Under the pieces are notes generated by a model. The model did not search any database, had not been told where the DNA came from, and saw only the letters and a program-made list of their open reading frames with translations. This document shows, piece after piece, positions 45,187-56,715 of a stretch of DNA of 64,000 bases; within the stretch, counting starts at the first letter, position 1; each line of letters begins with the position of its first letter. A program made the position numbers and the translations under genes. Source of the DNA: Chelydra serpentina (taxonomy: Eukaryota; Chordata; Testudines; Chelydridae); assembly GCA_037349315.1 (NCBI GenBank), contig JBAIAC010000020.1, positions 1,922,001-1,986,000 on the forward strand, given 5' to 3'.

Positions 45187-45974
45187 ATGGGGCAGGTGGG
45201 GAGCCGGGATTCCCCGGTGCTGCTGGACCTGAACCCGCTGCCCGACAAGCTGCTGGCGCTGATCCTGAGCTGGGTGCCGGGCCGTGCCCTGGTGACCCGC
45301 TGCTGGCTGGTGTGTCGCCGCTGGTGGGACCTCCTGGATGGGCCCACGGTCTGGTGGCTGCAGGCCGAGCAGCGGCCGGGCTTGTGGGACACCCTGGTGG
45401 CCGCCCGCCTCTGCCACCCGCCGCGGTGGAGCCGGATCTGCCTCCTGCAGCCCTTCGGCCGCAACCTGCTCCGGAACCCCTGCGGGCAGGATCAGTTCGG
45501 TCACTGGCAGGTGGAGCATGGGGGCCATGGCTGGAAGGTGGAAGAGAACCGCTGCCTGGTCAAGGGCGCCCGGCCCAGACCTGCTTCGTCTCATCATTTC
45601 AGTGGTGCGTCAAATCACAGCTCGTAGATCTTCTAAAGGAGAGGTTGTGGGAAGAACTGCTGGATAACTGCCAACCGGAAATCTACATCTCTGATTGGTG
45701 GGGCGCCCGGGAAGACTGTGGCTGTGAATACTCCATCTGTGTCAGGCTCCTGGCTGCCAACAGATATACTGTAATCGCTGAATTCCAGGCCAACCCCGAT
45801 CCCATACAACAGTGGAACGACTCGCAGTATCACCAGGTGTCCTACCGATTCAGGCAGTACAGCCGCGGAGTCCGGTATGTGCATTTCCTCCACAAAGCGA
45901 AGGACACTCATTTCTGGGTGGGACACTACAGCGCACGAATCACCAACTCCACAGTATTGGTGAAGCTCAGCTGA
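45187..45974 (+). pseudogene. F-box/FBA protein gene copy (FBXO2/FBXO6/FBXO44 type), intronless, one frameshift
   Basis: Family members are substrate receptors of SCF ubiquitin ligases; several bind N-glycoproteins through the FBA domain. The start is ATG at 45187 in a good Kozak context (gcggccATGG). F-box: LNPLPDKLLALILSWVPGRA to WDLL, residues about 15-50. FBA domain: from GRNLLRNPCGQDQFGHWQVE (about residue 91) through TCFVSSFQWC, IYISDWWGAREDCGCEY and the C-terminal FWVGHYSARITNS. Near 45570, just after KGA, the frame shifts by one base (a 1-base loss, or a 2-base gain), so the FBA domain is split; the second part ends at 45974 with TGA just after. No introns interrupt about 790 bp, whereas vertebrate family members have several coding introns, so a retrocopy is the best reading. 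A GC-rich leader (45110-45186) precedes it; no poly(A) tail is obvious. A sequencing error at the shift would instead make it an intact intronless gene. Confidence 0.82.
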
Positions 45975-46325
45975 GTGCCAGGAGCGGCTCTCCATGAATC
46001 TCTCACGTTAGCCGGAATGATGATCTCCATTTGCCTCTGCGAGCTCCTCTCCCGTCCGCCCCTTTGCCTGATGAGCTTTTTCGGTCCGTTCTTTCTGGCC
46101 AGCCTTGTCCTGCGCAGGACAAAGGAGCACCGTGGTGAATCTTTAGGTTCCTAGTGCCTCACTTCAGTCAGTGTGAACCTGCCCCTGCACGGCAGAAGCA
46201 ACAAGACTTTAAAGATGGAAACAATTGGGCTTGTGCCTCTATTTGGGGGGACTTTGGGATTCTGTCATCAGCGCGTGAAGGGGTTAAAAACATAGTTGTT
46301 TGAGGTGAGATTTTTTTACCACCAG
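45975..46325 (+). other. Probable 3' UTR of the F-box copy
   Basis: This non-coding sequence continues from the stop codon to the CR1 5' end. It has no AATAAA and no poly(A) run that I can see, so the retrocopy may be truncated at its 3' end by the CR1 or may not have been made from a polyadenylated transcript. Confidence 0.45.
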
Positions 46326-46329
46326 GATG

Positions 46330-47980
46330 AGGAATTTTCAGATCTTCTCTGCCACGTTTCCGTTAGGAAGCCGCAGAGAGGAGTTTGCCTGGGAGTTCGC
46401 CTGGAGTGAGCCTACTGGGGCATCCCTCTTGCTGGTTTCCCTGAGTAGCTTCTCCCACAAGTGAGGAAACTCTTAGAAGGAAGAGACTATGGATGCTGAG
46501 CGATCCGCTATCGTGACCTGCACAGGATGTGCCATGTTTGTCTTTCTTCCACAGGAGAGAAGCAACTTTGTCTGTACAAAGTGCAAGCTGATCTCCATAT
46601 TGGAGGAGAAGATTCAAGGTCTGGAGAAATGAGTATCAACCCTGCGTTCCATAAGAGAAAATGAGGAGTTCCTGGATACACGCCAGGATAGGCTTCAGCG
46701 GGCACAGTGTTCTGAAGATTCAGAGCAGGCTATGCAGCGGGGACAGAAGGCCAGTGAGGCTAATTGGCAGCATGTGCCTCCAGAAGAGGAGGAAAGAGTA
46801 CGAGACAAGTCCATATACCAGAAACGCATGTTCAGATGAGCAACCGTTTTCATGTTCTCACCACAGGTACTAGTGCAGAGAGTGGAGTGAATGATGCATC
46901 TGAGGGAACAGAGCAGAAGGAGACTCCACCAATTGGAAGGCATGAAATGCAATGTCCTACGGATGAGGGTTCCACGACCACCACTCCCAAGAGGAGGAGG
47001 AGGTGGTGGTCGGGGACTCTCTCCTCAGGGGAACTGAGTCATCTATCCACTGCCCTGACCGGGAAAACCGAGAGGTGTGCTGCTTGCCAGGGGCTAGGAT
47101 TCATGATGTGACAGAGAGACTGCTGAGACTCATCAAGCCCTCAGATCGCTACCCCTTCCTGCTTCTCCATGTGGGCACCAATGATACTGCCAAGAATGAC
47201 CTTGAGCATATCACTGCAGACTACGTGGCTCTGGGAAGAAGGATAAAGGAGTTTGAGGTGCAAGTGGTGTTCTCGTACATCCTCCCTGTGGCAGGAAAAG
47301 GCCTGGGTAGAGACCGTCGAATCATGGAAGTCAACGAATGGCTATGCAGATGATGTCGGAGAGAAGGGTTTGGATTCTTTGACCATGGGATGGTGTTCCA
47401 AGAAGAAGGAATGCTAGGCAGAGGCGGGCTCCAGCTAATGAAGAGAGGGAAGAGCATCTTTGGAAGCAGGCTAGCTAACCTAGTGAGGAGGGCTTTAAAC
47501 TAGGTTCACCGGGGGAAGGAGACCAAAGCCCCGAGGTAAGTGGGCTCCTTGCTGAATGAGGGAGGGAACCTAGTGACAGAGGATGTGGAGAAAGCTAGTG
47601 TACTCAATGCTTTTTTTGCCTCTGTCTTCACGGACAAGGTCAGCTCCCAGGCGGCTGCACTCCGCAGCACAGTATGGAGAGGAGGTGACCAGCCCTCTGT
47701 GGAGAAAGATGTAGTTCGGGACTATTTAGAAAAGCTGGACAAGCACAAGTCCATGGGGCCAGATACACTGCATCCGAGCGTACTAAAGGAGTTGGCCGAT
47801 GTGATTGCACAGCCATTGGCCATTATCTTTAACAAATCATGGCAATCGGGGGAGGTCCCGGATGACTGGAATAAAGCTAACGATTTAGTTGGGGTTGGTC
47901 CTTCTTTGAGCAGGGGGTTGGACTAGATGACCTCCTGAGGTCCCTTCCAACCCTGAGATTCTATGATTCTATGATTCTAA
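46330..47980 (+). mobile_element. CR1 LINE subfamily A with both ends but two internal deletions
   Basis: It has a 5' UTR (gcagagaggagtttgcctgg), ORF1 start MDAERSAIVTCTGCAMFVFL at 46491 with the full C-x2-C...CTKC set, and an esterase part (47003-47353: VVGDSLLRG, HVGTNDTAKND). It then jumps at about 47548 into the middle of ORF2 ([20 protein letters not shown], 47540-47880). It jumps again at about 47883 to the final 95 bp of the 3' end, with three 'attctatg' repeats. ORF1 has frameshifts and a TGA (46629). Confidence 0.83.
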
Positions 47981-49300
47981 AGGGTACTCGTGAATAAGGT
48001 GAGTAAAAATGGTACAAAGCACTCAGTACTGTGATGTGTGGGATACCCACATCTCTCACTGAAATCAGTGGGAGCTGAGGACACCCAGCATCTCAGGAGA
48101 TGGAGCCTTAAAATGTATCTTCTCTTTGTAGTAGTTTGTGACTTTGTCAGACACATTGTAACAAAAGGTAAAGACAGAAAACATTTCTCAAGAAACAGCA
48201 ACATGAATATGCCTCTGATTGTAGAGCTCTTCTCAGATTTTGAGAAGCAATAGACACTTACCATGTTCTTCCAGGAGTGGTCCTGCAAAAATCAGCAATC
48301 TTTAATCAGACTAAATAATCTAGAGATGTTACAAAATTCTCTGGTAATGGATTAAATGAAAATACAAAATCAAGTCTCTAACCATCTAGAATTGACCAAA
48401 TTAGTTGAGGACAATTAAATATAATAAACATTAGAGGGAGATTTGCAAAGGCACAAAGTTCAGTGCCTCAGTCCCATTGAAAGACATTGGAAGTTGGGTG
48501 CCTATCTTCTACTTGTGCCTTTTAAATATCTCCTCTACTATTTCATGTTATATTTAAGTTTGTACACAAACAAAATCAAGATTTAAATCTGTGCCTCACT
48601 CACAAAAATAACTCAGCCCCTTAAATTTGTGTAGAAATTTGAATAACCCTGATGAGTGTGAAATGTATTACTTCAGCCTACAGCAATGCTGAGATGGGCA
48701 CAAGATTTAAAAAGTGTAAACTCGCCCACACCCCCACCTATTCCAGGGCCGCTGGTTCAGTCAGTGATGAAGGTTAGAGCAGCCTTGAGGGCTGCTTTAA
48801 CTTGCACTTTGATTATAACAGCCCCTATGTATGGTTGCACTTTATGAGAATAGCCAGATCATAGGAATGCCCCAGCTATGGCCCCATCTGCCCTGAAGCA
48901 ATGTAACCTCTGAGCTAGAGACTGCTGAAGGGGGCTTAGAGCCAGTTACCCCACATTGTATATCACAGAGAGCCCCTAAAACCAATGTATTCCTTTACAG
49001 TTCTTTGTACCAGGTGGCTGCACTGCAAGTATGACATTTCCCAGGGACAGTTACTGAATCTAGCCCAAGAGTTGAGGCTTTCGGTGCTGAGAAGGGACAA
49101 TGCTAAAAGGCCTCTTGTGCCATCCCTCCACACTCAAGATAGGGTGTGGAGCAATTATGCCCCTAAGGAGGCAGGTTTTATACAGGGAACCTTCTCAAGG
49201 ATTAAGTGTGGATCAGAGACTGTTATTATGTAGAGGTTTAGGACGTGGCTTGAAAGTTCAAAGAGTTACTCTTCACATATCAGTGCAGGGTTTTGAATTA
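47981..49300. repeat. Second tandem intronic unit, copy 1
   Basis: Landmarks are 'tactgtgatgtg(t/c)gggatacccacatctctc' (48030), the microexon 48262-48282, 'agattt...aaaggcacaaag' (48447) and 'cagcaatgctgagatgggcac' (48681). All recur in the same order at 49610-50830. Parts of 48440-48600 are seen a third time near 50300-50470. The unit differs from the 3.6-kb unit at 3-31 kb. Confidence 0.7.
48262..48282 (-). CDS. 21-bp heptad microexon (PLLEEH)
   Basis: Minus-strand acceptor GATTTTTGCAG, 21 bp, donor GTAAGTGTC. Phase 1: split Gly/Arg codon, then P-L-L-E-E-H. It joins in frame to 28346-28366. Its tandem sibling is 49880-49900, which differs by one base in the exon (P to L). Confidence 0.74.
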
Positions 49301-49600
49301 GAGTTGGGTGGAAAATATTTTTCCCAGTCCTGGAATATTTTCAAGAGCGACTTTTTCCCACCTCAATGGGGACAAAATCTTGAAAATATTTACATAACAA
49401 AAAAACAAAAACAAATCAAAATATTCAGCTCGGGTCAACTAAAACATTTTGTTTCAATAATTTTGAAATGTTTCATTTCAATTTTGATCTTTTCTTCCTT
49501 TTTAACCCATTTTTAGTATATTTATCTTACATTTTGAAATGAAAACTCATTTTAGCTGGATTTTTTTTTGAGCGGTGGGCGGGGGAACCTTGACTTTTCA
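49290..49600. repeat. Old AT-rich interspersed repeat
   Basis: The phrase 'aaa(c/t)attttgtttcaataat...gaaatgtttcatttcaat' occurs here (49441-49480) and at 53822-53862. Its termini are unclear. A TTTGAGCGGTGGGCGGGGG junction lies at 49567. Confidence 0.45.
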
Positions 49601-49609
49601 ACCAGCTCT

Positions 49610-50820
49610 AAAGAGTACTCATGGGAATAAGGAGAGCAAAATTGATTCAAAGCATTAATACTGTGATGTGCGGGATACCCACATCTCTCGCTAAAATCAG
49701 TGGGAACTGAGGAGACACACATCTCAGGAGATGGAGTCTTAAAATGTATCTTCCCTCTGCAGATGTTTGTGAATTCGTCAGACACATTGTAATGAAAGAT
49801 AAAGAATGAAAACAGTTCCCAGAATCCCCTTGATTGTAGAGCTGTTCTCAGATTTTCAGAAGCAAACACACACACTTACCATGTTCTTCCAGGAGTAGTC
49901 CTGAAAAAATCAGAAAACCTTTAATCACTTTAAATCATCTGGAGATGACGTTACAAAATTGATACAAAAGCATGAATGGATATACAAAATCAGGTCTCTA
50001 ATGAACTGCAATTGATCAAATTACTTAAGGGCAATTACATACAATAAAAATTAGGGGGAGATGTTTAAAGGTACAAAGGGCAGGTGGGTGCCCAACTCCC
50101 ATTGGAAGTTGGCTGCCTAACTCTTATTTGTGCCTTTTAAAATATCACCTCTACTATGCCACATTATGTTTAAGTTTGTGCAAAAAAAAATCAGGATTTA
50201 AATCTGTGCCTCACTCACAAACATGATTCAGGCTCTTAAATTTTATGTAGTACTTTGAATTGCCCTGAAGAGCATGAAATTGTCCGAATTACCTAAAGGC
50301 AATTAAATACAATAAAAATCTGGGGACATTTTCAAAGGCACACATAAAAGGCATTGGGAGTTGGGTGCCTAACTCCTCCTTGATCATTTTAAACTATCAC
50401 CCTATATAATGTTATGTTTGTCTGTACACAAACAAAATCAGGTTTTAATACTGCTTCACTCACAAACATAATTCAGCCTCTTCAGTTTATGTAATACTTT
50501 GAATTACCCTGAAAAGTGAGAACTTTATTATTTCAGCCTGCAGCAATGTGGAGATGGGCACAGGTCAGGAACAGTGGGGTTTAAACTTGCCCGTGCCCTC
50601 ACCTATTGCAGGGCTGCTGGTTCACCCCCTGATGCAGGTTAGAGCAGGCTTGAGGGCTGCTCTAACTTGCACCCTGAACTGTAACAGACCCTATGTATTA
50701 TTGCACTATCTGAAACTAGCCAGCTGATACAAATGCCCTAGTATAGCCCCAGCTGCCCTGCAGCAGCATAACCCCTGTGCTAGGGACTTCTGAAGAGGGC
50801 TTAGAGCCAGCTACACCAGA
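49610..50820. repeat. Second tandem intronic unit, copy 2 (plus a partial third)
   Basis: This repeats copy 1 in order, including its own microexon at 49880-49900. Near 50276-50560 a further partial repetition of the 'tacaataaaaat...aaaggcaca...gccta(a)ctc' block gives a small internal third copy. It ends where the CR1 at 50820 begins. Confidence 0.68.
49880..49900 (-). CDS. 21-bp heptad microexon (LLLEEH)
   Basis: Minus-strand acceptor GATTTTTTCAG, 21 bp, donor GTAAGTGTG. Phase 1 reading is L-L-L-E-E-H after a split Gly codon. It joins 60935-60967 upstream and 48262-48282 downstream without a stop. Retention of both splice sites and the open frame in the two tandem copies suggests both are used. 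Confidence 0.74.
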
Positions 50821-53778
50821 TTTGCAAGCAGGCTGACTAACCAAGTGAGGAGGGCTTTAAACTAGGTTCACCAGGGGAAGGAGACCAAAGCCCCGAGGTA
50901 AGTGGGGAAGTGGGATATCGGGAGGAAGCACAAGTAGGTGAGTGCAAGAGGGGAGGGCTCCTGCCCCATACTGGGACAGCAGGACAATCGGTGAGTTATC
51001 TTAAATGCCTATACAGAAATGCAAGAAGCCTGGGGAACAAGCAGGGAGAACTGGAAGTCCTGGCACAGTCAAGGAATTATGATGTAATTGGAATAACAGA
51101 GACTTGGTGGGATAACTCACATGATTGGAGTGCTGTCATGGATGGATATAAACTGTTCAGGAAGGATAGGCATGGCAGAAAAGGTGGGGGAGTTGTGTTG
51201 TATGTAAGACAGCAGTATGACTGCTCAGAGCTCCAGTATGAAACCAGAAAAACCTGAGAGTCTCTGGATTAAATTTAGAAGTGTGAGCAACAAGGGTAAT
51301 GTTGTGGTCGCAGACTGCTACAGACCACCAGACCAGGGGGATGAGGTGGATGAGGCTTTCTTCCAGCAACTAACAGAAGTTACTAGATCACAGGCCCTGG
51401 TTCTCATGGGTGACTTTAATCACCCCGATATCTGCTGGGAGAGCAATACAGCGGTCCACAGACAATCCAGGAAGTTTTTGGAAAGTGTAGGGGACAATTT
51501 CCTGGTGCAAGTGCTGGAGGAACCAACTAGGGGAAAAGCTCTTCTTGACCTGCTGCTCACAAACAGGGAAGAAAAAGTAGAGGAAGCAATAGTGGAGGGG
51601 AACCTGGGAGGCAGTGACCATGAGATGGTCGAGTTCAGGATCCTGACACAAGGAAGAAAGGAGAGCAGTAGAACAGAGACCCTGGACTTCAGAAAAGCAG
51701 ACTTTGACTCCCTCAGGGAACTGATGGGCAAGGTCCCCTGGGAGAATAACATGACGGGGAAAGGAGTCGAGGAAAGCTGGCTGTATTTTAAAGAATCCTT
51801 ATTGAGGTTGCAGGAACAAACCATTCCGATGTGTAGAAAGAAAAATAAATATGGCAGGCGGCCAGCTTGGCTTAACAGTGAAATCCTTGCTCGTCTTAAA
51901 CACAAAAAAGCAGCTTACAAGAAGTGGAAGATTGGACAAATGACCAGGGAGGAGTATAAAAATATTGTTCAGGCATGCAGGAGTGAAATTATGAAGGCCA
52001 AATCACACTTGGAGTTGCAGCTAGCCGGAGATGTTAGAAGTAACAAGAAGGGTTTCTTCAGGTATGTGAGCAACAAGAAGAAAGTCAAGGAAAGTGTGGG
52101 CCCCTTGCTGAATGAGGGAGGGAACCTAGTGACAGAGGATGTGGAGAAAGCTAGTGTACTCAATGCTTTTTTTGCCTCTGTCTTCACAGACAGGGTCAGC
52201 TCCCAGGCGGCTGCACTCCGCAGCACGGTATGGGGAGGAGGTGACTAGCCCTCTGTGGAGAAAGAAGTAGCTCGGGAGTATTTAGAAAAGCTGGACGAGC
52301 ACAAGTCCATGGGGCCGGATGTACTGCATCCGAGGGTGCTAAAGGAGTTGGCCGATGTGATTGCAGAGCCATTGGCCATTATCTTTGACAAATCATGGCA
52401 ATCGGGGGAGGTCCCGGATGACTGGAAAAAAGCTAATGTAGTGCCCATCTTTTAAAAAAAGGGAAGAAGGAAGACCCGGGGAACTACAGGCCAGTCAGTC
52501 TCACCTCAGTCCCTGGAAAAATCATGGAACAGGTCCTCAAGGAATCAATTCTGAACCACTTAAAGGAGGGGAAAGTGATCAGGAACAGTCAGCATGGATT
52601 CACCAAGGGTAAGTCATGCCTGACTAACCTAATTGCCTTCTATGATGAGATAACTGGCTCTGTGGATGAGGGGAAAGCAGTGGATGTGCTATTTCTTGAC
52701 TTTAGCAAATCTTTTGATACAGTCTCCCACAGTGTTCTTGCCAGCAAGTTAAAGAAGTATGGGCTGGATGAATGGATGGTAAGGTGGATAGAAAACTGGC
52801 TGGATGGTCGCGCTCAACGGGTAGTGATCAATGGCTCCATGTCTAGTTGGCAGCCGGTATCAAGTGGAGTGCCCCAAGGGTCGGTGCTGGGGCCGGTTTT
52901 GTTCAATATCTTCATCAACGATCTGGAGGATGGTTTGGACTGCACCCTTAGCAAGTTTGCAGATGACACTAAACTGGGAGGAGTGGTTGATACGCTGGAG
53001 AGTAGGGATAGGATACAGAGGGACCTAGACATATTAGAGGATTGGGCCAAAAGAAATCTGATGAGGTTCAACAAGGACAAGTGCAGAGTTCTGCACTTAG
53101 GACGGAAGAATCCCATGTAGTGCTACAGACTAGGGACCGAATGGCTGGGCAGCAGTTGCCAAGAAGGGTAACGGCATTTTGGGCTGTATAAGTAGGGGCA
53201 TTTCCAGCAGATCGAGGGACGTGATTATTCCCCTCTATTCGGCACTGGTGAGGCCTTATTTGGAGTACTGTGTCCAGTTTTGGGCCCCACACTACAAGAA
53301 GGATGTGGATAAATTGGAGAGAGTCCAGCGGAGGGCAACAAAAATGATTAGGGGGCTGGAGCACATGACTTATGAGGAGAGGCTGAGGGAACTGGGATTG
53401 TTTAGCCTGCAGAAGAGAAGAATGAGAGGGGATTTGATAGTTGCTTTCAACTCCTGAAAGGGGGTTCCAAAGAGGATGGATCTAGACTCTTTTCAGTGCT
53501 AGAAGATGACAGAACAAGGAGTAATGGTCTCAAGTTGCAGAGGGGGAGGTTTAGGTTGGATATTAGGAAAAACTTTTTCACTAGTAGGGTGGTGAAGAAC
53601 TGGAATGGGTTACCTAGGGAGGTGGTGAAATCTCCTTCCTTAGAGGTTTTTAAGGTCAGGCTTGACAAAGCCCTGGCTGGGATGATTTAGTTGGGGTTGG
53701 TCCTGCTTTGAGCAGGGGGTTGGACTAGATGACCTCCTGAGGTCCCTTCCAACCCTGAGATTCTATGATTCTATGAAA
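50820..53778 (+). mobile_element. CR1 LINE subfamily A with complete-length ORF2
   Basis: It begins at the last codons of ORF1 ('ggctgactaaccaagtgaggagggctttaaac') and runs to the 3' end 'gattctatgattctatga'. ORF2 is almost continuous: endonuclease and RT start (51217-52248), RT (52255-52455, 52524-53120) and C-terminal domain (53179-53690). Its lesions are few: a TAG at 52246 in the GGD-Q position, a frameshift in the A-run near 52452, a TAG near 53118 and a small deletion before 53155. It is the least damaged ORF2 in the window. Confidence 0.87.
51217..52248 (+). pseudogene. CR1 ORF2 endonuclease/RT N-terminal part, 343 residues
   Basis: [18 protein letters not shown] is the endonuclease DFN-H block and [11 protein letters not shown] the SDH block, both intact. 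A basic linker and the [12 protein letters not shown] motif follow. It ends at a single TAG (gactag) where sibling copies read gaccag, so one transition closes the frame; RT resumes immediately in the same region. Confidence 0.83.
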
Positions 53779-53937
53779 CCAAAATGTCAAAATCTAAACC
53801 AAAATTCAGCTCAGTCCAACTGAAATATTTTGTTTCAATAATATCGAAATGTTTCATTTCAATGTTGGAGTTTTCTCTTTTTTGAAAAAAAATAATTTGT
53901 ACTGGGATATTTTATTTTGAAAATGTCAGAATGTTGT

Positions 53938-54351
53938 TGTAGGGGACCACGGAAGATTGTGTTACGGCATAGCAAGGGTATTTTCACTTTCTCACGCTGT
54001 CTCAGCGGGCCGGTTACTGTAGGTCACGGCTTGCCAGCTGCAATCTGTTTTGAGCTAGTTAAAACTGCTTTGCATGGCTTTGAGCCAAGGGACGGACACA
54101 GCCTGTGGAAAGCCCCTGATTAATTTTGTATGAGATGCTTTTATATAGTTGTATGAGCCCGCCCCGCTTTTGGACTCCGTACCAGGCCGAACTTCGGTTA
54201 GCTGGGTTCCCCATCTCCGTGACAGCAACACCAGAAGTCCCCATTGCGGATGTGTCACTTTGCCTTCAATAAAGCCAATAACACACAGTGTGTGTGGGCC
54301 TCATTCTTGCAGAGCACCCTGGGTAGGCCCGCAGCCTCCCAATAACGTAAC
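53938..54351 (+). repeat. 5' LTR of the compact retroelement
   Basis: 414 bp. TTATATAG at 54141-54148 is the likely TATA box; AATAAA at 54268 lies about 120 bp downstream. A GT-rich element (cacacagtgtgtgtggg) follows the poly(A) signal, as expected at an R-U5 boundary. Confidence 0.82.
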
Positions 54352-54385
54352 TTTTGGCGCAGCGAGCAGGGTGCTCTGGGAGACG

Positions 54386-54772
54386 ATGCCATTTTGGCTG
54401 AAGGTAGGGGAAGTAGGGAAGCCACTGCTGTCCCTACAGCGCATACCTGGGTGGCCCCAGACAGAGCTCTGGGGGCCGGTAGCGCGGGTTCTGGCCGGGT
54501 GGGCTGCCCCGGCCGATTGGCCGGAATTCCAGCAGGTGGCTGGGGTTACCCCCGCACAGCTGACTGAGGGTTTACAGCGGGTGCAGGCGAACCGGCGTTC
54601 GGGGTCGGAACGGCGAGCGATGTGGGGGCTAGGGTGGCTCCTCCTAACCGCCCTCCGGGCCCAGGATGGGGAGGTGCTCCGCTTACAGCGGGCACTGGAG
54701 GAAAAGATGCAGGAGATTGTGAAGACATTTCGCCAGGAGCCTGGGAAGGGCATCCTGCGGTGGCTGGTCTGA
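54386..54772 (+). pseudogene. gag-like N-terminal ORF of the compact retroelement
   Basis: The first ATG after the leader starts MPFWLKVGEVGKPLLSLQRI and runs 128 codons to TGA. It is Trp- and Leu-rich, with a helical LQRALEEKMQEI segment near the end. This position (after the primer-binding site) suits a gag matrix region. No database-level match can be claimed. Later gag-like pieces are in other frames (54800-55075, 54981-55466), so gag is broken. Confidence 0.55.
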
Positions 54773-54980
54773 GCCTGGGAAAATGCTGGCAATACGGTCA
54801 TGCTCCTCTGGTATGAGCTACAACAGCTGGGTGTCCTGTCACAAGATTCCCAGGTACGTGCACAGCTGGCTAACCCCCCGCAACCCGGGGGGGATACTGA
54901 GTTGCCCTCCCTGTATCGCTGGTTAGCGGCAGCGGTAAGCGCGGCTTACCCATCGGTGGGGGAACTGGAAGCACAGGCTA

Positions 54981-55466
54981 TTGCCGAGGAAGACTATTGC
55001 CGAGGGAGGGCAGATACTTCGGCAGTTGGGGATGGCCTGGGCCATAGAGACGGGTGGCCCGAAAGGGCCAGATGATATACTGGTCACAAAATCCATTAAA
55101 GCCACCCTATTGCGCTTGGCCCCAGACGAGCTGAAGTCCTCGCTCCTCACAGTAGTTATGGCCACTGATGGGTGTGTCGGGGACCTGGCTGCCATTTTTA
55201 TGCAATTGGAGACCGCTCTGGCTGGGACACGGCCCAGGGTCATCCGAGCCACAAAAGGGCAGCAGGGCAGGGGACAGGCCAGCGGGGAACAAGAGAAGGG
55301 AGAGCTGCGGGTGCCCCGGAAGACCCTGTGGTTAGATCTTTTGCAGGCCGGTGTCCCTCGAGAGGAGATCAACGGGAAACCGACAGCGGACCTGTATAAG
55401 CGGTGGATGCAACTACCCGCCTCAAAGCGGAGTACCGGAGGCGAGGGAGAGAGAGGCGTGGAATAA
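54981..55466 (+). pseudogene. gag-like capsid/nucleocapsid-region ORF
   Basis: A 161-residue frame containing a helical central part (KSIKATLLRLAPDELKSSLL) and a basic, Gly/Arg-rich C-terminal tail (GQQGRGQASGEQEKGE). No CCHC knuckle is visible. It is placed between the gag N-terminal ORF and the protease, consistent with gag order. Confidence 0.5.
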
Positions 55467-55553
55467 AGCAAACCCGCAGCGCCCACTGCTCCACCCGCTG
55501 AGTGGCAACTGCCGAGCCCCTATTGAGGGCGTGATGGGTCCTCCGTTCCGTGC

Positions 55554-55937
55554 GTGGCAGCAGCCACAAGCGGGAGGGAAACGGGGGACCGACGCCCCTA
55601 CGTGCCCCTGGTGATCCATTGGCCGAGGGGAGGAGTTCAACATGTCTTGGCGCTACTCGATACAGGTGCTGAAGTCACGATCTTACACTCTGCGCAGGCT
55701 CAGGGCCGAGCTACTCTGGTGAAAGGCCTCGGAGGAGCCGAGACCCCGGCGTATGAGGTCATGGTCACCCTGGCCCGGCTGGCGTGCACCAACGTGGGCA
55801 CTGAGCCGGTGCCGTGGGAGCAAGGGGAGGCCCTGTGTAAATTTATTCCCTTACCTCCTGCATGTTTGGCGCCCCACGTCCCCAGTGAAATGGGGTGGCG
55901 CCTGCTAGCCAATGTCTGGTGGATGATGCCGCAGTGA
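55554..55937 (+). pseudogene. Retropepsin (aspartic protease) ORF
   Basis: VLALLDTGAEVTILHS holds the retroviral protease active site (Asp-Thr-Gly-Ala, residues about 36-39). It is preceded by a strand-like VPLVIHW and followed by a Gly-rich flap region (VKGLGGAETP). The usual C-terminal LG(R/K)D-type helix is not clear; the frame ends at TGA (55935). Only this part of pol is retained. Confidence 0.72.
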
Positions 55938-56416
55938 GAACCGCAAGCCGCCGTGGTTCTGGCCACTGGAGGAGGATGGGCGTATGTGCTACCGGAAGGA
56001 GAGGACTATCCTCGTATGGCCTCGCTCTCCCGCTTATCGCTGCGCTCCTTGTGAGGGGAGGTACTGCCCAGCGAGCTGCCCCCTCCCCGGTTCATGAATG
56101 GGTGGTACTCGCCCAGATTGTCGTGAATGCAACATCTTTTTGCCTTCCCCGTGTGTATGCTGTGGGCGCCCTTATGGAGACCTGTTTTATTGGCGTGTGT
56201 GCAGCCCCGGCCTCGTTACAGGGATATTCCCTGTTTAAGATGATTGCAAAAGCCATTATATATGGGGATTTGTATGCTTTGGGCCCCACCCAGTATGTTT
56301 TAGATACAGCCATGTATTCTTTTTGTTCTGCTACTGTTTTTAATGTTACTGATGCCGGGCCCTTTGTAGCAGCCGCTTTAAAGCACCTCCGCCACCTAGC
56401 AGAGGGCCTTTGTTAA
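55895..56416 (+). pseudogene. env-like N-terminal fragment
   Basis: A hydrophobic segment (YGLALPLIAALLV) followed by a short polar stretch resembles a signal peptide. Two N-glycosylation sequons (NAT, NVT) and several Cys follow, suggesting a surface-glycoprotein remnant. It overlaps the protease ORF in another frame, as expected if a deletion fused pro to env. It ends before the hydrophobic ORF at 56410. Confidence 0.45.
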
Positions 56417-56715
56417 TAGCAGGGGGATTCCTGGCTCTGGTCCTGGCTCACCTCCTTACGGGGATGGGCGGCATACTTGGTGCAGGGCCTTTGCCTTGGC
56501 CTCCTTTGCTTTTTGGGCCTTTTTGTGTGTGGCCTCCATGGCTGTTGCTGTTGTTTTTGCTGCCCCGCGCCGGCCCTCCCCTCGGGGTCTATATGGCTGC
56601 TGACGTCCCTCGAGAAAGCGAGGGGAAGACTGTAGGGGACCACGGAAGATTGTGTTACGGCATAGCAAGGGTGTTTTCGCTTTCTCACGCTGTCTCAGCG
56701 GGCCGGTTACTGTAG
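56410..56715 (+). pseudogene. Hydrophobic env-tail-like ORF running into the 3' LTR
   Basis: Two membrane-like segments (AGGFLALVLAHLL and PPWLLLLFLLP) are followed by a short charged tail that reads into the polypurine tract and LTR. The position suits the transmembrane end of env. It is short, and the central ectodomain is missing. Confidence 0.42.
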
